Assembly (NCBI GenBank): GCA_024449915.1
Contig: JAMZAV010002233.1
Span: 1-64,000, forward strand
DNA length: 64,000 bases
Source: Sweltsa coloradensis
Lineage: Eukaryota; Arthropoda; Insecta; Plecoptera; Chloroperlidae
Direction of reading: 5' to 3'
Part shown: positions 32,675-46,777 of the stretch, piece by piece
How the letters are laid out: each line of letters begins with the position of its first letter
Position numbering within the stretch: position 1 is the first letter of the stretch
Notes under the pieces: model-generated
Database searches by the model: none
Seen by the model: the letters and a program-made list of their open reading frames with translations, nothing else
What the model was told of the DNA's origin: nothing
Made by a program: the position numbers and the translations under genes

Positions 32675-35600
32675 CTGTAAAGAGATCAGCAATGTTTAGA
32701 GTTTAAAGCCTAGGCCTACTAGGTACGCAACCTTAGATAGCCTCCGAGGACCATAAAATGGGTACCGTAGGCATTTGGGCTGTTGTTTTCAATTCAACTG
32801 ACATTGGCCTTGATGCCGGACTTTTCTATAGGTTGTACTTATTTAGTATTTCTTAAATTTTGTGCGGTCTGTGCATGTTTGATGGGCTAAAACGTGTTTT
32901 GAGGCGATATCTCATATAAAAATCGATGCTGCTTCCGACTGATACATCATTATGATTCAATGTTCACCTCCAAATCACCTTAGTGATGGGAGTAGGTAGG
33001 CCCTACTTAAGCCCCTCCCCGTAAGCCTAATGTAATTTTAAACCTATATACACCAAACTACAGTTGAGCCTACTTATAAAGAACTCTCCTTTAACAAAGT
33101 TCTGGATTTAAAAAGTAATTTTAAAACTTGTTATAGACTTATAGAGTTACATGTAAAGTGACTCTGTTTTATCAAAGTTCTTTTTAACATAGTAAAAATC
33201 AGTTTCTGTCAAGTTTGTTATACGATTTACAATTTGTCAAACAAAATTCTATATTTTTGGTGGCTGCCTAACAAGGGCAAGGGTTTAGGGCTACTCACAA
33301 GTTTAGCGGCGATCTCAGCCTCCATCATCTCCTCGTCATCCATGTCGTCTTCATCTTCCTCTTCTTCGCCTCCCTCGCCTTCGTCGCCAGGGGGAGCTAA
33401 ACAGAAAAAACAAACATTAGGCCCACATTAGGCCTACTCGTGGGCAGGCAAAACACTCTCGGGCTGCCTGTTCTGTGTTCCAGACATGTAGGCCTAATTT
33501 CCCATGTAAATTGCATTAAATATAGGCCTAGGCCTAGTTGATTTTCATCAAATTTAAAATGGTGTGCAATTATTTGCAGAAAAACATTAACCTAAATAGA
33601 ACGGTTAAACATCTTTGATTGGCCAGTTGCCTCGGCCAATGAGAGTTCATATATCTATCTAGCAATATCCAGTCGTTACTGCACAGCACTGTGCACATAC
33701 CACATCGCCTTCAATATTTTCAATGCAAATTAGCCAGGGCAGATTCAAATTTACGAAAATAAGTTTGGAAAATAAGATTAACAAAATATCCGTTAATTTT
33801 GCACCCTCAAAATCTGTTAAATAAAATGGATAAAATCCGTAAAAACGGTAACACTGGCCTAGTTGGTGGTGGTTGTATGGCTGACCGTACCATTATACAC
33901 TCCGTATTTAAAATTTGTCATGTTCAAAACTAGAAAATACCAAGACCTACTGATAAGGTTATTTCCATTGACGTGCACTGGTCCATTGCCCTTGATGAGC
34001 GTGAAGGTGATGGGCAGATCGGTGTACTCCATGTCCAGCGGACACTGCCACACGGACCCTGCCTCGAGGCAAGCGATCGGAGTCTTGATCGCTCCCGACA
34101 CCCCCTTCCCCTCGACCTGGATAACGTTCAGCTCGCCTCGCTCGGCCTCCGAACTGAGGATGGCCTGGAAGGAGTAAACAAGAGCTACTCAAGCACTTGA
34201 CACAGTAAGTTCACAGACCTAGTGTTAACATTCTTCACACTGGCTATTGGCACAAGTTGCTCGAGAGTGTTACACTGAAGCTAGAACAAACAAACCTAAT
34301 GTTTTAAATTGTGCAATGCAGGTAAGTTAAAAAAGGGCCAGTAACAGAGGTACTGGGAAGCTTTGGAGCTCAAGTGGGCTCCACCTTCTTATGTCCCCTA
34401 ACTCTACAACAGGGCTGATAACACAACAACAATCGTAGGTGCCATGTTGGAAATAATACTACGTACTACGCCGAGCCCTTTGAGCATTCTCTAAGAGAGT
34501 GGGGCAGTGCAAGGTAGGCCACGCTACGTTGGTCCGTGTTTTCCATTAAAAGTACAGGTTTCCAGTTGGTCAGGGTGGGCTTGTCTGTTATGTAACTGGG
34601 TGGGTACCTAAGCTAAGGCACAAGAATATTGATACAAAATTTAATCTAGGGGGGTAGGCCTGCTTAGCCTAGGGTAGAGGCACGATTATCGAACACTACT
34701 CAGTAGGGCCTAGGCCCTAACTTGACTACTTTCTGGTCCCCTCACTTAAGTACCTTTTAGCACCTAAGTACCCATCACGTAAGATAGGCCTACGTCGTGG
34801 CCACTTTTTAAGAAATTAAAGGGAACCAAAAATCATTTCATATATTTTTTTCACTTCTAAATGACTTTCCATGAATGTCGGCCCCTTACAAAATAAAAAT
34901 GTTTGTAAAAAGTCATTACAACAAATAGGACCTATTAGGGCACCGTTTTTTGGATTGGATATTGCTTAACGTCTCATATTTATGCAACTTGGCTAATCGA
35001 GACGAAGGGAGGGACGTAAGGGATGACTTGGGGGGACAACGGGTGGACAGGCCTGTGCGGGTCAGAACCAGCCACAAGCGTATGGGGAGGGCAGGGGTTC
35101 CCCCACGTCGTGGTCGTCTCCGTCTGTGTCATCATCCGTCCGTGTTGTCATTGTCGTCGCCGTCGGGGAGGTAGTCAAAGGGAAGGGGAAAGTTCCCCGT
35201 ATTTCGTAAAAAAATTACCAGTAATTTTTCCCATTGACTTGTTTAACAACCACTGCTAGACTTTCAACATGCTGACGGCGGGAGATGCGGCATCATCATC
35301 TGGGGGGGGGGGGGGGGGAAAGACTATACTTAGCACCTGCACAGTGTAGCACAGGCAACTTGCAATGCATGCGTGTAGTTTGGTGTTCAACACTCGGATC
35401 GCCTAAAATGTTTAAAAAACATAGGGAGGGTACACTTTTGCTTGATATGGAAAATTTGTTAACAATGTGATTTTAGTAGGGGAAAAGTAGGTTATGTAGT
35501 GGGAGTGGAAGGGGGGGGGGGGGCAAAGTGCGTATGTTTTAATAACAATGATAATAATTGTAAAATAAACGCGGTTTGCGCCCCCCACTCCCCCTATCCT

Positions 35601-38600
35601 ACTTTTCCCCTAATGTCCATACTAAGCAAAAAAGTACCAAACATAGGGATGGGAGCTAACATCAAGCAGAGAAGAACACTGCATCACAAACGTAATTTGT
35701 TACAGTACGTAAAAGTAGGCTTAGGCCTACATCATCACATTCACACACCAGTGATCTCCCCAGGAACAAAAATTCAATGGTTATTCTAAAAACATTGCCG
35801 GGTACTGGAGGCCTAGTCTTAAAACCACTCGTTTCGAGTCGTGAAGTGAGTCAAGTCACCTCTTCGAAGTCCCGAGCGACTTGGCAATATCGAATAGGCT
35901 AGTCTTGAAACCCACCATCCGTTTGGAAACGACAAGCGAGTCGAAAATATTCCGAGCCCCCACAGCTCATAGAGCGACCAATCACTAACAGTGTTACATA
36001 AAATTTTGATTAAAATAATAGATGTGAAGTATATCGATGCTATAATCGATCGTGACGAACTTTTGATGCTATTATCGATTCGCACTTTCAATCAACTATC
36101 AAAACACATTAGGCGTACTGTACAAGGCTAGGCCTACATGTTTATTTCACTTAGTTTATTGTTATTTTTAATCATAGGCTACTTTAATTTTGTTTGTTTT
36201 GTTATATAAATGCGTAAGTTTTCTAGGGCTAGGCCTAGCCTACCTAAAAAGCCGAAACAAATTGCAAAAAAGGTAAAATAAATAAAATAAAATAAATAAA
36301 TAAATAAATAAAAGGTAATTCGCACTGTAAAGTTATAAAAATTGTTTCTGTCACAGATAACAAGTGAACAATAATTATGGGATGAGTAAAAAAAAAGTAA
36401 AAAAGTAATCTTGGACGGGACTTGAACCGGCAACCTCTCGCAAGCAAACCAAGCGCTCTAACCATTCGGCCACGGTGTGCGACTGGTATAGAGCAATTCT
36501 TATGCAGATGCACGCTAACTTGTGACGAGCATAAAACATTTGCCATGACAATTAGGGCACTTGAAATACTTTTAAAGCCTTCTGCCAATATTTCTCGAGT
36601 GTAATTTACGTCTCTATACATAAGATGCACCTTATAGAGGACTCAAATCACCTAGAGAATGCGCTAGTGTCGCGGGGGCGTAGCACTGTCATGGCCGCCG
36701 AGTGAGGATACCTTTGTAAACACCCATATGATCCTACACAAGCACAGTGTAAATATATAAGGTTTTGGGGGAATAGAATAGGTATCATGTGGCTCATTAT
36801 GAATTCAAAATCTAGTATTTATTTATTTAAAAGTATTTCTAGTATTTATATAGATTTATATCAGCATTTATAATTAAAATACCTACGTATATAGTCTGTC
36901 GGGCGCCTGTGAACGTAGACATTGATATAAACCGCTTATTTTTGTGGCCGTAGTATTATTCCAGAGTACAACGTTACAGAGTCCAACATACTTTGAAATA
37001 ATATCAATATAATGACTAAATTTATTAATATCAAAGCAAAATATTTAGTTATGTTCTATAATCTATAATAAGCCTAATATGGAATGTAATGCAATATTAG
37101 AGTAGCACACAGCGTTTCAATTCAAGCAACAACAATAAAGCCACTCAAGCTTTGTGGAGAGTGAAGACAAAAAAGCAGTAAACAATAAACATTATGCGTT
37201 CCTAAATTATTAGAATGCAAAATAAAAAATTACTGGACAAAACACCAATATAAAAGAACATTGGGAATAACAAGTCAACATGGTCTTGTGCTTAATTTTC
37301 TCGGAATCATGGTAGTCCAGGTATTAAAATGCAATACTTAAATTTCTTAAACCTTATTCACCCACTCTTGAGGGGATTTGATTGTTTTATTGTGATTACG
37401 AAAATACCAATATAAATACTATAAACAAAAACAGGAATTGAACCAATGGTCTCCCTCTGGCCGGGCGCGGACTATATAACTGGGAGTGGTGGTTTAATAA
37501 GAATTTGATATTCAAAATCAAAATGCACCAATAATTTAGCAACAAATACACTACCGCGGTCTCGGTGGTCTTTTGGGAGGCATGGGTTCGATTCCCGGCC
37601 AAGGTTGGGTTTTGTAAATCTGGACTTAGCCCATTTATTGTGATATAATCTAGGGTTACTGATTGTTTTAAGCCAAAAATGAATTAGTCTTATCAACTAG
37701 GTATGAATTTAATATATTAATATGAAGACCACTCTTTATTAAGATCTCACTGAATTACCTAAGTGAGAGGGAATGTGTTTTGTTTCCAAAATTTCTTGTA
37801 GATTCCTTACACGAAATAACGAATCAGTGCATGTGTTCAGTCACTTATCTTCCAATAAGTGGCTTCAGCAAATATACACTCTAATGGCAAGTGGGTAGGT
37901 GGATTGTGGACGGATAATATTCAACGTACGAAATGTGTAACTTACAAAATAACAGTAGGTATAGTTGGTTAACCAGTTGGCGTTTGATTACGTTTTCAGT
38001 CTCTTCAATGCATTTTTTCACGGAATGAATTATGTTTCTGTTAAAATATGATGTTGAAGACTAGATTCCATGTAGGTGCTGTTTGATGTGTGCGCGATAG
38101 AACATCACAATACTTATCTCAATTAGTTAATTTCTTACGCGCGAGGATAGCATGTGTAGATTCTATCCTCACTAGCGCGTTTCCAGCGTTCGCCGCCAGA
38201 GTGGACATGAGAAGATGGAGCGCTCTATATCTATTTATTTAGTCATTAAAAACTTTTGATGTGGCAGTCAAGTCGCATGAAATCGTCCAACTCGCCACCT
38301 TTTCCTCGTGATTTGAAACGTGAAAAAATATTCGTTCCACGTCACCGTGCGACTCGTGAACTTGTCCCCAAGACTACCGATTTGGCTATTTTGAACGACT
38401 TGGAACGAAAACGCGACTCGGAACATAAGCGAGTTGACTCAAGACTTGACCTCCTGTGTTCACATGGCAGGGACAAAATATGTGGGGGTCCGGGGTCTTG
38501 CCCCCGGAATTTTTGTGAGATCCTAGATTCGATTTGGTGAGTTTTAGAGGTTTTTGAAGCCCCCCTAAAGTAACTTATTTTAGTTGGTTTTGTGGTAAGA

Positions 38601-41600
38601 GCATTTCTAATTTGATGGAAATAGCCTATGCCTACATTATTTCTCCGAAGTAGGCCTATGTAGGCTATGCAAATTACTGTAGTCCTATTGCTACAATTAT
38701 TAGCACCGGTAGACCTAAAACTTAAAAAGTGTTGTAGGCCTAATAGGCCCTTATAAAAGTGATGATGTTATTTCTTCTAAGTGGTTATTATCTAGGACTT
38801 GTAGTAGGCCTAGGCCTATAGGTTTACAATTACTAGGCCCTACAACTTGAAACATTGTTGTACGGGTAGGCCTATTTGACGACTATTTTTTTATTAATTT
38901 GAAATTATTTGTCCCAACAAAACAATCAATATAAATGATAAAAATACAAAAATATGTAAAGGCCTATACACTATTCGGCACCAAAAAGCACACTAGCGCG
39001 GCCCTGTTGGCGGAACGTAGAACCCTAGCAGTAGTGATCACTCAGGTAGACACAGCGGCAAATAACGTGGAAGAACGTGTAGATGTAACTAAAAAGTTGA
39101 GTTTTCGGCGTGATACGTTTTGTTTACGGATGTTGAACGTTAGAAATAAAATAAAGACATATTTGTGCTATGGTTATCACAAGAAAACAAATTTTAAATG
39201 AAAGAATGGGGCCTGTAAGTGCACCATAAAGTGGACACCTGACGCAAGGGTTATGTCTCGAATGGTTAAGCATTGGCCTACATTTCTCTTTTAAAATACA
39301 ACTCTTTACACTTAAACAACAACTTTTAAATTATCGTGATCTCAATTTAAATTTCGATAGGGCCTACTCTTAGTAAAAACATTATTCTTACATTTAAGTC
39401 CAGGGATAAAGTCCGAAAACATATAGTCAGATGACAGTGTGGTGTCACCCACTGAGTTTTCCCGTTGTGTTTGATAGATTTATTATTTATTTATGTTCAT
39501 TTTTTAATAATTATACTTAGGCCTATTGTTTTTTACCCGTCACCGACACTCATATTAAATCGCGTTTTACAATTTCAGAAAATTATTTTTAATTTATGCT
39601 TATGCCAATAGGCTATCACACCTTTCCCAATTGTTACACATACAGGCCTACATAGCACATAGGCCTACGTTCAATTTGTTTAATAATAAATAATAAATAA
39701 ATTTTATTTAGAGTCTACCCACTCAGTTATATAACTGATTTTCAGTGGGGGACTTTAAATCAAAGCGACCAAGCTATACCTCAAAATTACTACACTGTAG
39801 TGCGTTTTTATCAACAACAAAAAAGGTAGGCCTATGTGTAGTAATAAATTCGGAAAAATCGTTTTCAATTAACATTTTTCATAATAAATACCAATTTCTG
39901 CAGCCAAGTATTTTTAGAAGTTTCGTCATGTTCTGAATAAAGCACACTTTGTCGATGATTACAAATTGACAACACCCGGATTTTAGCATAGATGTAGGCC
40001 TAATTTATTGACATTTTCATGGAATATGATGAAAATAATACAAGTTGTACTATTTATTGTTATTACATTATCGCGGGAAAACGTTAAATATTGCACCTTG
40101 CACTTCAGCTGTTCAGTGTTATATCAATTTGTTGCAAAATATTTGTTGATACAACAAACAGACTCGTTTCACTTCAAAAACTTAACATTCTAAATTCAAA
40201 TTTGGTAATAATTCCTTGGACCAATACCAATTTCGGCGGGCAACTTTACTTATAGTAGTAATAATCTGCTTATGAATTATTTTCTGGATATTCTTACGCT
40301 CAAACATAATAATATACCCAACTATTATGATGATATTATTATATGATATTTTTAGGGATGTGCGGGTAGTGGTTTTTGAACTCGGGTCGGGCTCGGGTCG
40401 GGTAATTGAAAGTACCCTCGGGCTCGGGTAATTGAAGTACCCTCGGGTCGGGCTCGGGTAGTGAATTTTTTTTTATTTGTGAATTCATTTTTTTTTTTTT
40501 AATTTCCTACAAAACAGTTTTGCATTGGTTGCAGGTAGCCACTCTGGGCTGTGTTGACACAAAGTACTTCCAAATCGGCGTCTTATGAACTTTTGCTTGA
40601 GTAGGCCTAGGCCTAGTACAGTGAAACCCTGCTATTATCGTTTTCCTGCATCAATCGTTCGTTATTCTCGGAAATAATATCGTAACAATCGTTTTCTAAT
40701 ATTTCCGATGCGAAAACCCCAAGAAAAACCGATGCGATCGCGTATTTTTCTCTTCTGACCGACGAAATCATGCGTTTGTACCAGCCATGCATCTGACGAA
40801 ATCGCGCGTTTGCACCAGCCATTCGGTCTGACTCCGCCCAACGCTCTGCTGCGCGCAACGATGCGCACTAGATCAGACTTCTAGATGAATTCCAACTTTG
40901 TTCTAGGCCTGCCGCCTCGCCTCCTAGGCATTAGACGATGTTTATTAGCGTTGTTTCTTTTTCACCATTTGCCCACGTACGTAATATTCAACTTGCTTTA
41001 TGCCGTTATTAGCGTTGAATAACCAGAACACGAGTAATGACGGTCAGTAGGGCCTATTACTTCAGCGGGAACAGCGCCGGAAGAGCCAAGGCTCATAGCA
41101 TAGCCGCGCCCACGTCGTAGCGATTGGTCCGCTCCGACGTCAGCTGTTCGTTTGGCGTGTGAGCGGGAGGTTTAAAAGGAGCAGATTGGCGTGTTTCTTT
41201 ATTACTTCTACCCGACCCGACTTTTTCGGGTAGGAATTGACGGCCCGACCCGAGGTCGGGTAATTTTACCTACCCGAAAATTACCCGTTTTTCGGGTACC
41301 CGCACATCCCTAGATATTTTACATTTCATCCCTATCCCATTCAGAAATATAGGAATAGGAAGGTTCAATTTTGGCTATAGTTGGCCTACCTACGCAATTA
41401 CGCCTACTTGTGGTTGTATAAGAGCGTAACAAATGCAAACCGTAGATGAAAATATACATCTTATTTAATGCGTGTGCGAGAAAGGTAAATGTTAGTGAAC
41501 AGATCGGAAATAATCCCCGAATTGTCATAACCGGCGCGACTTACACACGTTAGCGCCATATACGCTCCAGCCCGGAATCACAATTACGCCAGCCATGTTG

Positions 41601-44600
41601 TGACGTAGCGCGCCGCCAGTGCTGCGATCTACATGTCGATTTGGTGCCGAATAAAACTCTCTTCATTAAAATCAAAAATAACTTTTGCTGCCAACCCGGC
41701 ACCACCACCAAATACAGAAACGAAAAAACTTTTGCAAGATTTTTATCGTGTTTGGGCGAATTTCATTGTGTTACAATAGTAGGCCTATTGTAGCCTAATA
41801 GGGCTACACACTCCCAATTTAAAAAAATTAATTTTTTTTTTTTTTTACCAGTCAATTTTTGCCAGGCGGGCCGCCCGGCTAACCGGCTCTGGGGAGAACA
41901 CTGCACACGATATACGAAATTCGTAGTCACGACGCATTGGATAGTTATTCCAGGGCTTATCTTGCAACTAGAGCTTCAGCGCAGGCAATAGTAGAGAGAT
42001 TTTCCTACGTGTGCTTTCCCCTACTTTCTGCGCGTAGGCCTGGGCCAATGTAAGAGTTTGATTAACTCTGCACTGAAGAATGAAGAACATTGCCTGGTTA
42101 CAACGTGATTCTTTATTTGTGTACGTTTATTGCAAGTTTCCAGAGACGGAAACTAGGGATGTCCTACCCTTTACCACGTTATTTAGCACGTTATGTGTCA
42201 TATTTGCCCGTCGCGCAATCTTTCCATCAATGCACATGCGGTGACATCACCTCGCAATGCTATATCGTCGCAATCATGAATCTTATCAACCTCCCACTCT
42301 TTCCTTCCCGCACGGCCGACCGCCGCTAGTAAATGTGTCCTTGCCAAGTGACGATAAGCAGCTGCAATCATCTGTAACTGGATTCCCCGACAAGCTTAAT
42401 CTTCATGAGCCATCCGCTTTGTCCTTTTGTCTGTAAATAGCTCTTGCGTTTACAACACCACATGAGTTAGGAGTTTGTAAACGGTGACTTTGGAGCCGTC
42501 CTAGCAACGAAGCACATAATAAATTTCAGAGTTGTTCTGAATCGGCCTTGTTGATTCTGGTGTTGATTCGCGGGTGTTCGCACTGTCCATACCACTGATT
42601 GCTATATTTCCTATTAAAAAAAATATCGATCTTTGGTTGGTTATCGCTCACTCGTCGATTGCGTCGGGGCCTGCAGGGTTGGCTTGGTCGCTTTGATTTA
42701 AAGTCCCCCACTGAAAATCAGTTATATAACTGAGTGGGTAGACTCTAAATAAAATTTATTATTTATTATTATTTATTTATTTATTATGTAATAACAAATA
42801 AGGTTAGTAGGCCTACTAACACATCTATAATTTAAGAACTACCGTATTGTTCCGAATATAGCGCGATGTTTTTTTCCGAAAATACAATCTCAAAAACAGC
42901 ACTCGCGTTATTTCCGCGCGCTTGCATTTGAAATAGCGCCTGAACATAGGCCACGCCTCTATACAACTCCCGCGCATAGTCTGCTGCGCTTCGCCCCGCC
43001 CACCCACTCGAAGCCACTGAACTCGGCCGAACCTTGGGCGAAACTGTCTGCTAGTCGTCAGAATCCTTAGCCGTGATCACATCGTGACCTAGCTTGACCT
43101 ACATAGATTTTGTTTGTCGGGGTTGTCTATCTACGTTGCTAAGAGTCTACGTAACGTAATAATGAGTGATGAAGGAGAAGATGAAATGGCTCAAGATGAA
43201 CAAATGAAGACTGCTGATCGCGTGGAAAAGAAAGGTTCCTCTGCCTTACAAATCAGCAAGGGATTGCGAAGGAGCTAGGCCTAGGCCTACGACCATAGAT
43301 ACTAGGGCCTAGTATAACCCCCACCCCCCACGACGTAAACATTGAAGACCAGGAATCAGACTGGTGAACTGTGGTTGACATGTGAGCTTGTGCTTGGCCC
43401 TACCCTGTAAAAAACCATAGGCCTAGGCCCTAACATTGTTCAAAATGTTTTGTTGTAAGTGTTTCATGTACATTTTAATTTTCTTTGATTTTTTTCTTTT
43501 TTCTTGAAATGATTCTGAAAAATTGGGGGTCGTGTTATATTCGAGGTCGTGCTTTATTCGGAACAATACGGTAAGTTACACGTAGGCATGATTTTACGAT
43601 TATTGACGAGTGTTTTTAAGCGGTCAGTTAAGACACCCCACTCGATTTTTTCGTGTTAGTACTTTAGGCCTACTACCCGGGTCGTAAAAAAAGTCTGGTT
43701 TCGTCATTCCTACTTAAAACACTGCACAAACCATGTAAGTAACACCGATCATTTTTAAAATAACCTTCAAAAGTAATTCCGGTCCGATGAGTGATTCTTC
43801 CCAATTTTTTTTTATTTTTTTATTAGCCTCGTTTAGTTCATATACATTAATACAGGGCTGCCGTTTTAACGGATTTTATCCGTTTTTACGGATATTTAGG
43901 GTGCAAAACGGATAAACGGATTTTTAGTCTTATTTACGGATATTTCGTTTATTACGTTTTCTATGCTTATTTTCGTATATTTGAATCTGCGTGGGCTTAT
44001 TTCGATTGTAAACATTGAAGGCGGGGCGATAATCGATTCGACTTTAGATAGGGGGCGGAGCCGTGTCCCAGACATTGTAGAAACTGCTTCTGTGTAGTAG
44101 TAACAGCCAGAACAGTTGCTTTTGGGAGTATGCAAGATAAATTGAACAGCCAAGGACAAACAATGGAGATTGGAGCCTACAAAATTGTTTTCTTTCGTTT
44201 TTGTTTATAAAGTTTGGATTATGTGATCTTAAACATGAAAAATAGAATTAGTATATGAAAAAATGTTATTAACAAGTTCTGCAAGACTGCAATGTTATTA
44301 ATAGATACAACACATGGGCCTAGGTCAAAATTTGATGCAACATTCCTAGGGCCTAGGCGGCTAGGCCTAAGAATTTTTTAACCAGGTCAGATTTAAAACA
44401 GATTTTCTGTAAGTTAAATAAGTAACATTTTACATTTTTATTCAATCATTTCAAGCAACTACGGATCCATGTTTCAGGCTCATTTATTCTCGTCTATGCA
44501 TAGGCCTAGGCCCTTGGCAACTTTTAGGTTATGCTTATGATGGTAACAAAATATAAACATCGTATTTAGCCATTTTCATAGTTTGTTCAATGAAATTAAC

Positions 44601-46734
44601 GTTTTTAGACTTTTCACGGATATTTGCGGATTTTTAACGTCCTCCAACAGGATTTGAAAAAAATGTCAGTGGCAGCCCTGCATTAATATATAAAATATAT
44701 AAAATACTGAACATTTGAGTTGTCATTAATTTATAAAAGATTTCAAAACACTAAAACTATAATTAAAAAATAACTAAGAGAGTGTTCATGCAGAATCGGC
44801 AAAAAACCTAAAGTTATAAAACTGCGTGCTTTGGGAGAGTCGATCTAAATTGCTCTACAGAATAATAACATTTATCTAAAAGCATGGCTTTGAGTTCTTT
44901 CTTAAAACGAGTACAATCTTTGATATTTTCTGATTTGTAACGGTATACAGAATTGTAAAGGTTTGTGCCCGACACTGCAAGCCCTTTTTGTCTCATTGAT
45001 AGCTTACACTTTGGTGCCCTTAGTAGGGTTGCCAGGTGTCCCGTATTTGATGGGTGTTTCCCGCGTCCCGTATGCTCTAACCCATTGATCAGTATATCAC
45101 GTATTTAGAATAAAGTAATCCCTGTGCGCTTTTTAACAATACGCGCGGGCGTATAGTTATCAATCCCTTCACCTCGGCCGGCCTTGGTGCCTGATCAGTC
45201 TGCCGCTGCTGCCTGCTGGTGGTGGGTGTTATTCGAGTGCATCATTAGCGCGGTGAGTCATTGTAGCGAGTGTCTCTAGCCGTAACGTGATATTCTTAAC
45301 CTCGGGCGCGGCGTGCGTGTGACAAACGCATTCGAACTCAGTGAGTGAGGCAGTGATAAACAACATTAAACATGAGTGACGATGAAGATGGTAACGTTGC
45401 AATAGTAACGAAGCAATAAATATCAATGATCTGATCATCAATAAAATGTGCCTATCAATAAAGTGATAATAATTTTGGTTCTATATAGCTACTTACTTTT
45501 CTGTACATTCCTTATCTGATTATCTCCCTATTTCAATCACTATATTGCTTTAAAATTTTCACTGAATTACTCTCAAATGCGTTTTAGGCCCTTCCCCAAA
45601 AAACACAACCCCAAAAATTTTCCGCCTCCGGCGGCTGGGGCTTCGCCCCAGACCCCAGTATCACTACGCAAAGTAGGCCTACTGTCCCGTATTTGAGTTT
45701 CACTAATCTGGCAACCCTAGCCCTTAGTATCTTTATTCCTAGTATTTAAATTATGAAAATCGGAATTACTAGTAAATAGGTGAAGATTTTTGTGAACAAA
45801 AATTATTGTTTCATAAATGTATACACAGGGCATGGGTAAAATGCATAGTCGTTTGAACAGAGGTCTGCAGCTAGTCCGGTAGCCAGACTTAGTTATTGAT
45901 CTTATGGCTTTCTTCTGTAAAATAAATATTTTGTTGCTGTCAGTTGAATCCCCCCAAAGAGCAATTCCGTAAGTCATTACTGCGTGAAAGTATGAAAAAT
46001 ACATTGATCTTAAAGAGGTGTCGTTTACCATCGTCGTTTGAATTGTGCCTACCAAACTTTCTTTTAATTCTTCTGGTTCGAATCCAGAGTGAGTCATGGA
46101 TGTTTTGTCTCCCGAGCACTAGAGTTGGGAGGGAAGCCCCCTTACTGGTTGTGCTGACGGTGTGGCTCAGTATGAATGGTGTTTGAAATAACCTTGTTGA
46201 TGATGACAACATGCATGCAGAATTTGCTTCTTGCGTGGCCCTGCCACAGGTTTGCTTATGTGTGAGTTTTGTTTGCATGTAGTTAGCTGATTTTTAGTGA
46301 CCACCATCTACCTGATCGAGTCCCAGAAGGATGAAATGCGTCGTGGATTAAGGTAACAACTTTAAATTAGCTGCAGTTGTCATCAGCAGGTGCCCATCAG
46401 CAGTTTTGTTGCCCCCAGCCTGAAGGGCTGGGATTTATGTTCTCTTTGCTTTCCCAACCTGTCAATCCTTCTCCAAACAAACTTTCTTTTAATAGTTTTT
46501 TTGTGATTAGATGTTGCTTCAAACCGCGTTTTAGGCCACCAAACAATAGGGCCCTACCGTACAGAACCCATAAACTTTCAGTCCCAGGCTGTTAGGCCTC
46601 CGGCGGCTGGGACTTTGCCCCAGACCCCAGTTTTCCGGTACCTTTGCAGTTGGTATGGACCAACCTCTGTTACAAGGAGAAAAGTAGGTTGGGGGGGGGG
46701 GACACAAAGCGCATATGTTTTATTTACTAATAAT

Positions 46735-46777
<43 letters not shown>

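Larger units (their letters stand above)
36500..40350. other. Nucleoplasmin intron 2 stretch with few recognised features
   Basis: Apart from the SINE fragments already listed I see no coding exon or clear terminus here. AGGCCTA palindromes cluster at 38620-38880. ORFs of 60-94 codons lack recognisable motifs. Confidence 0.5.

Noticed and set aside
33234..34200. Plus-strand ORFs across 33.2-34.2 kb
   Set aside because: They are antisense to nucleoplasmin exons 3 and 4, which have splice sites and a family match.
36413..36490. tRNA gene on the minus strand
   Set aside because: A and B boxes are present but the acceptor stem does not pair, and a TTTA tail follows, so a SINE head is more likely.
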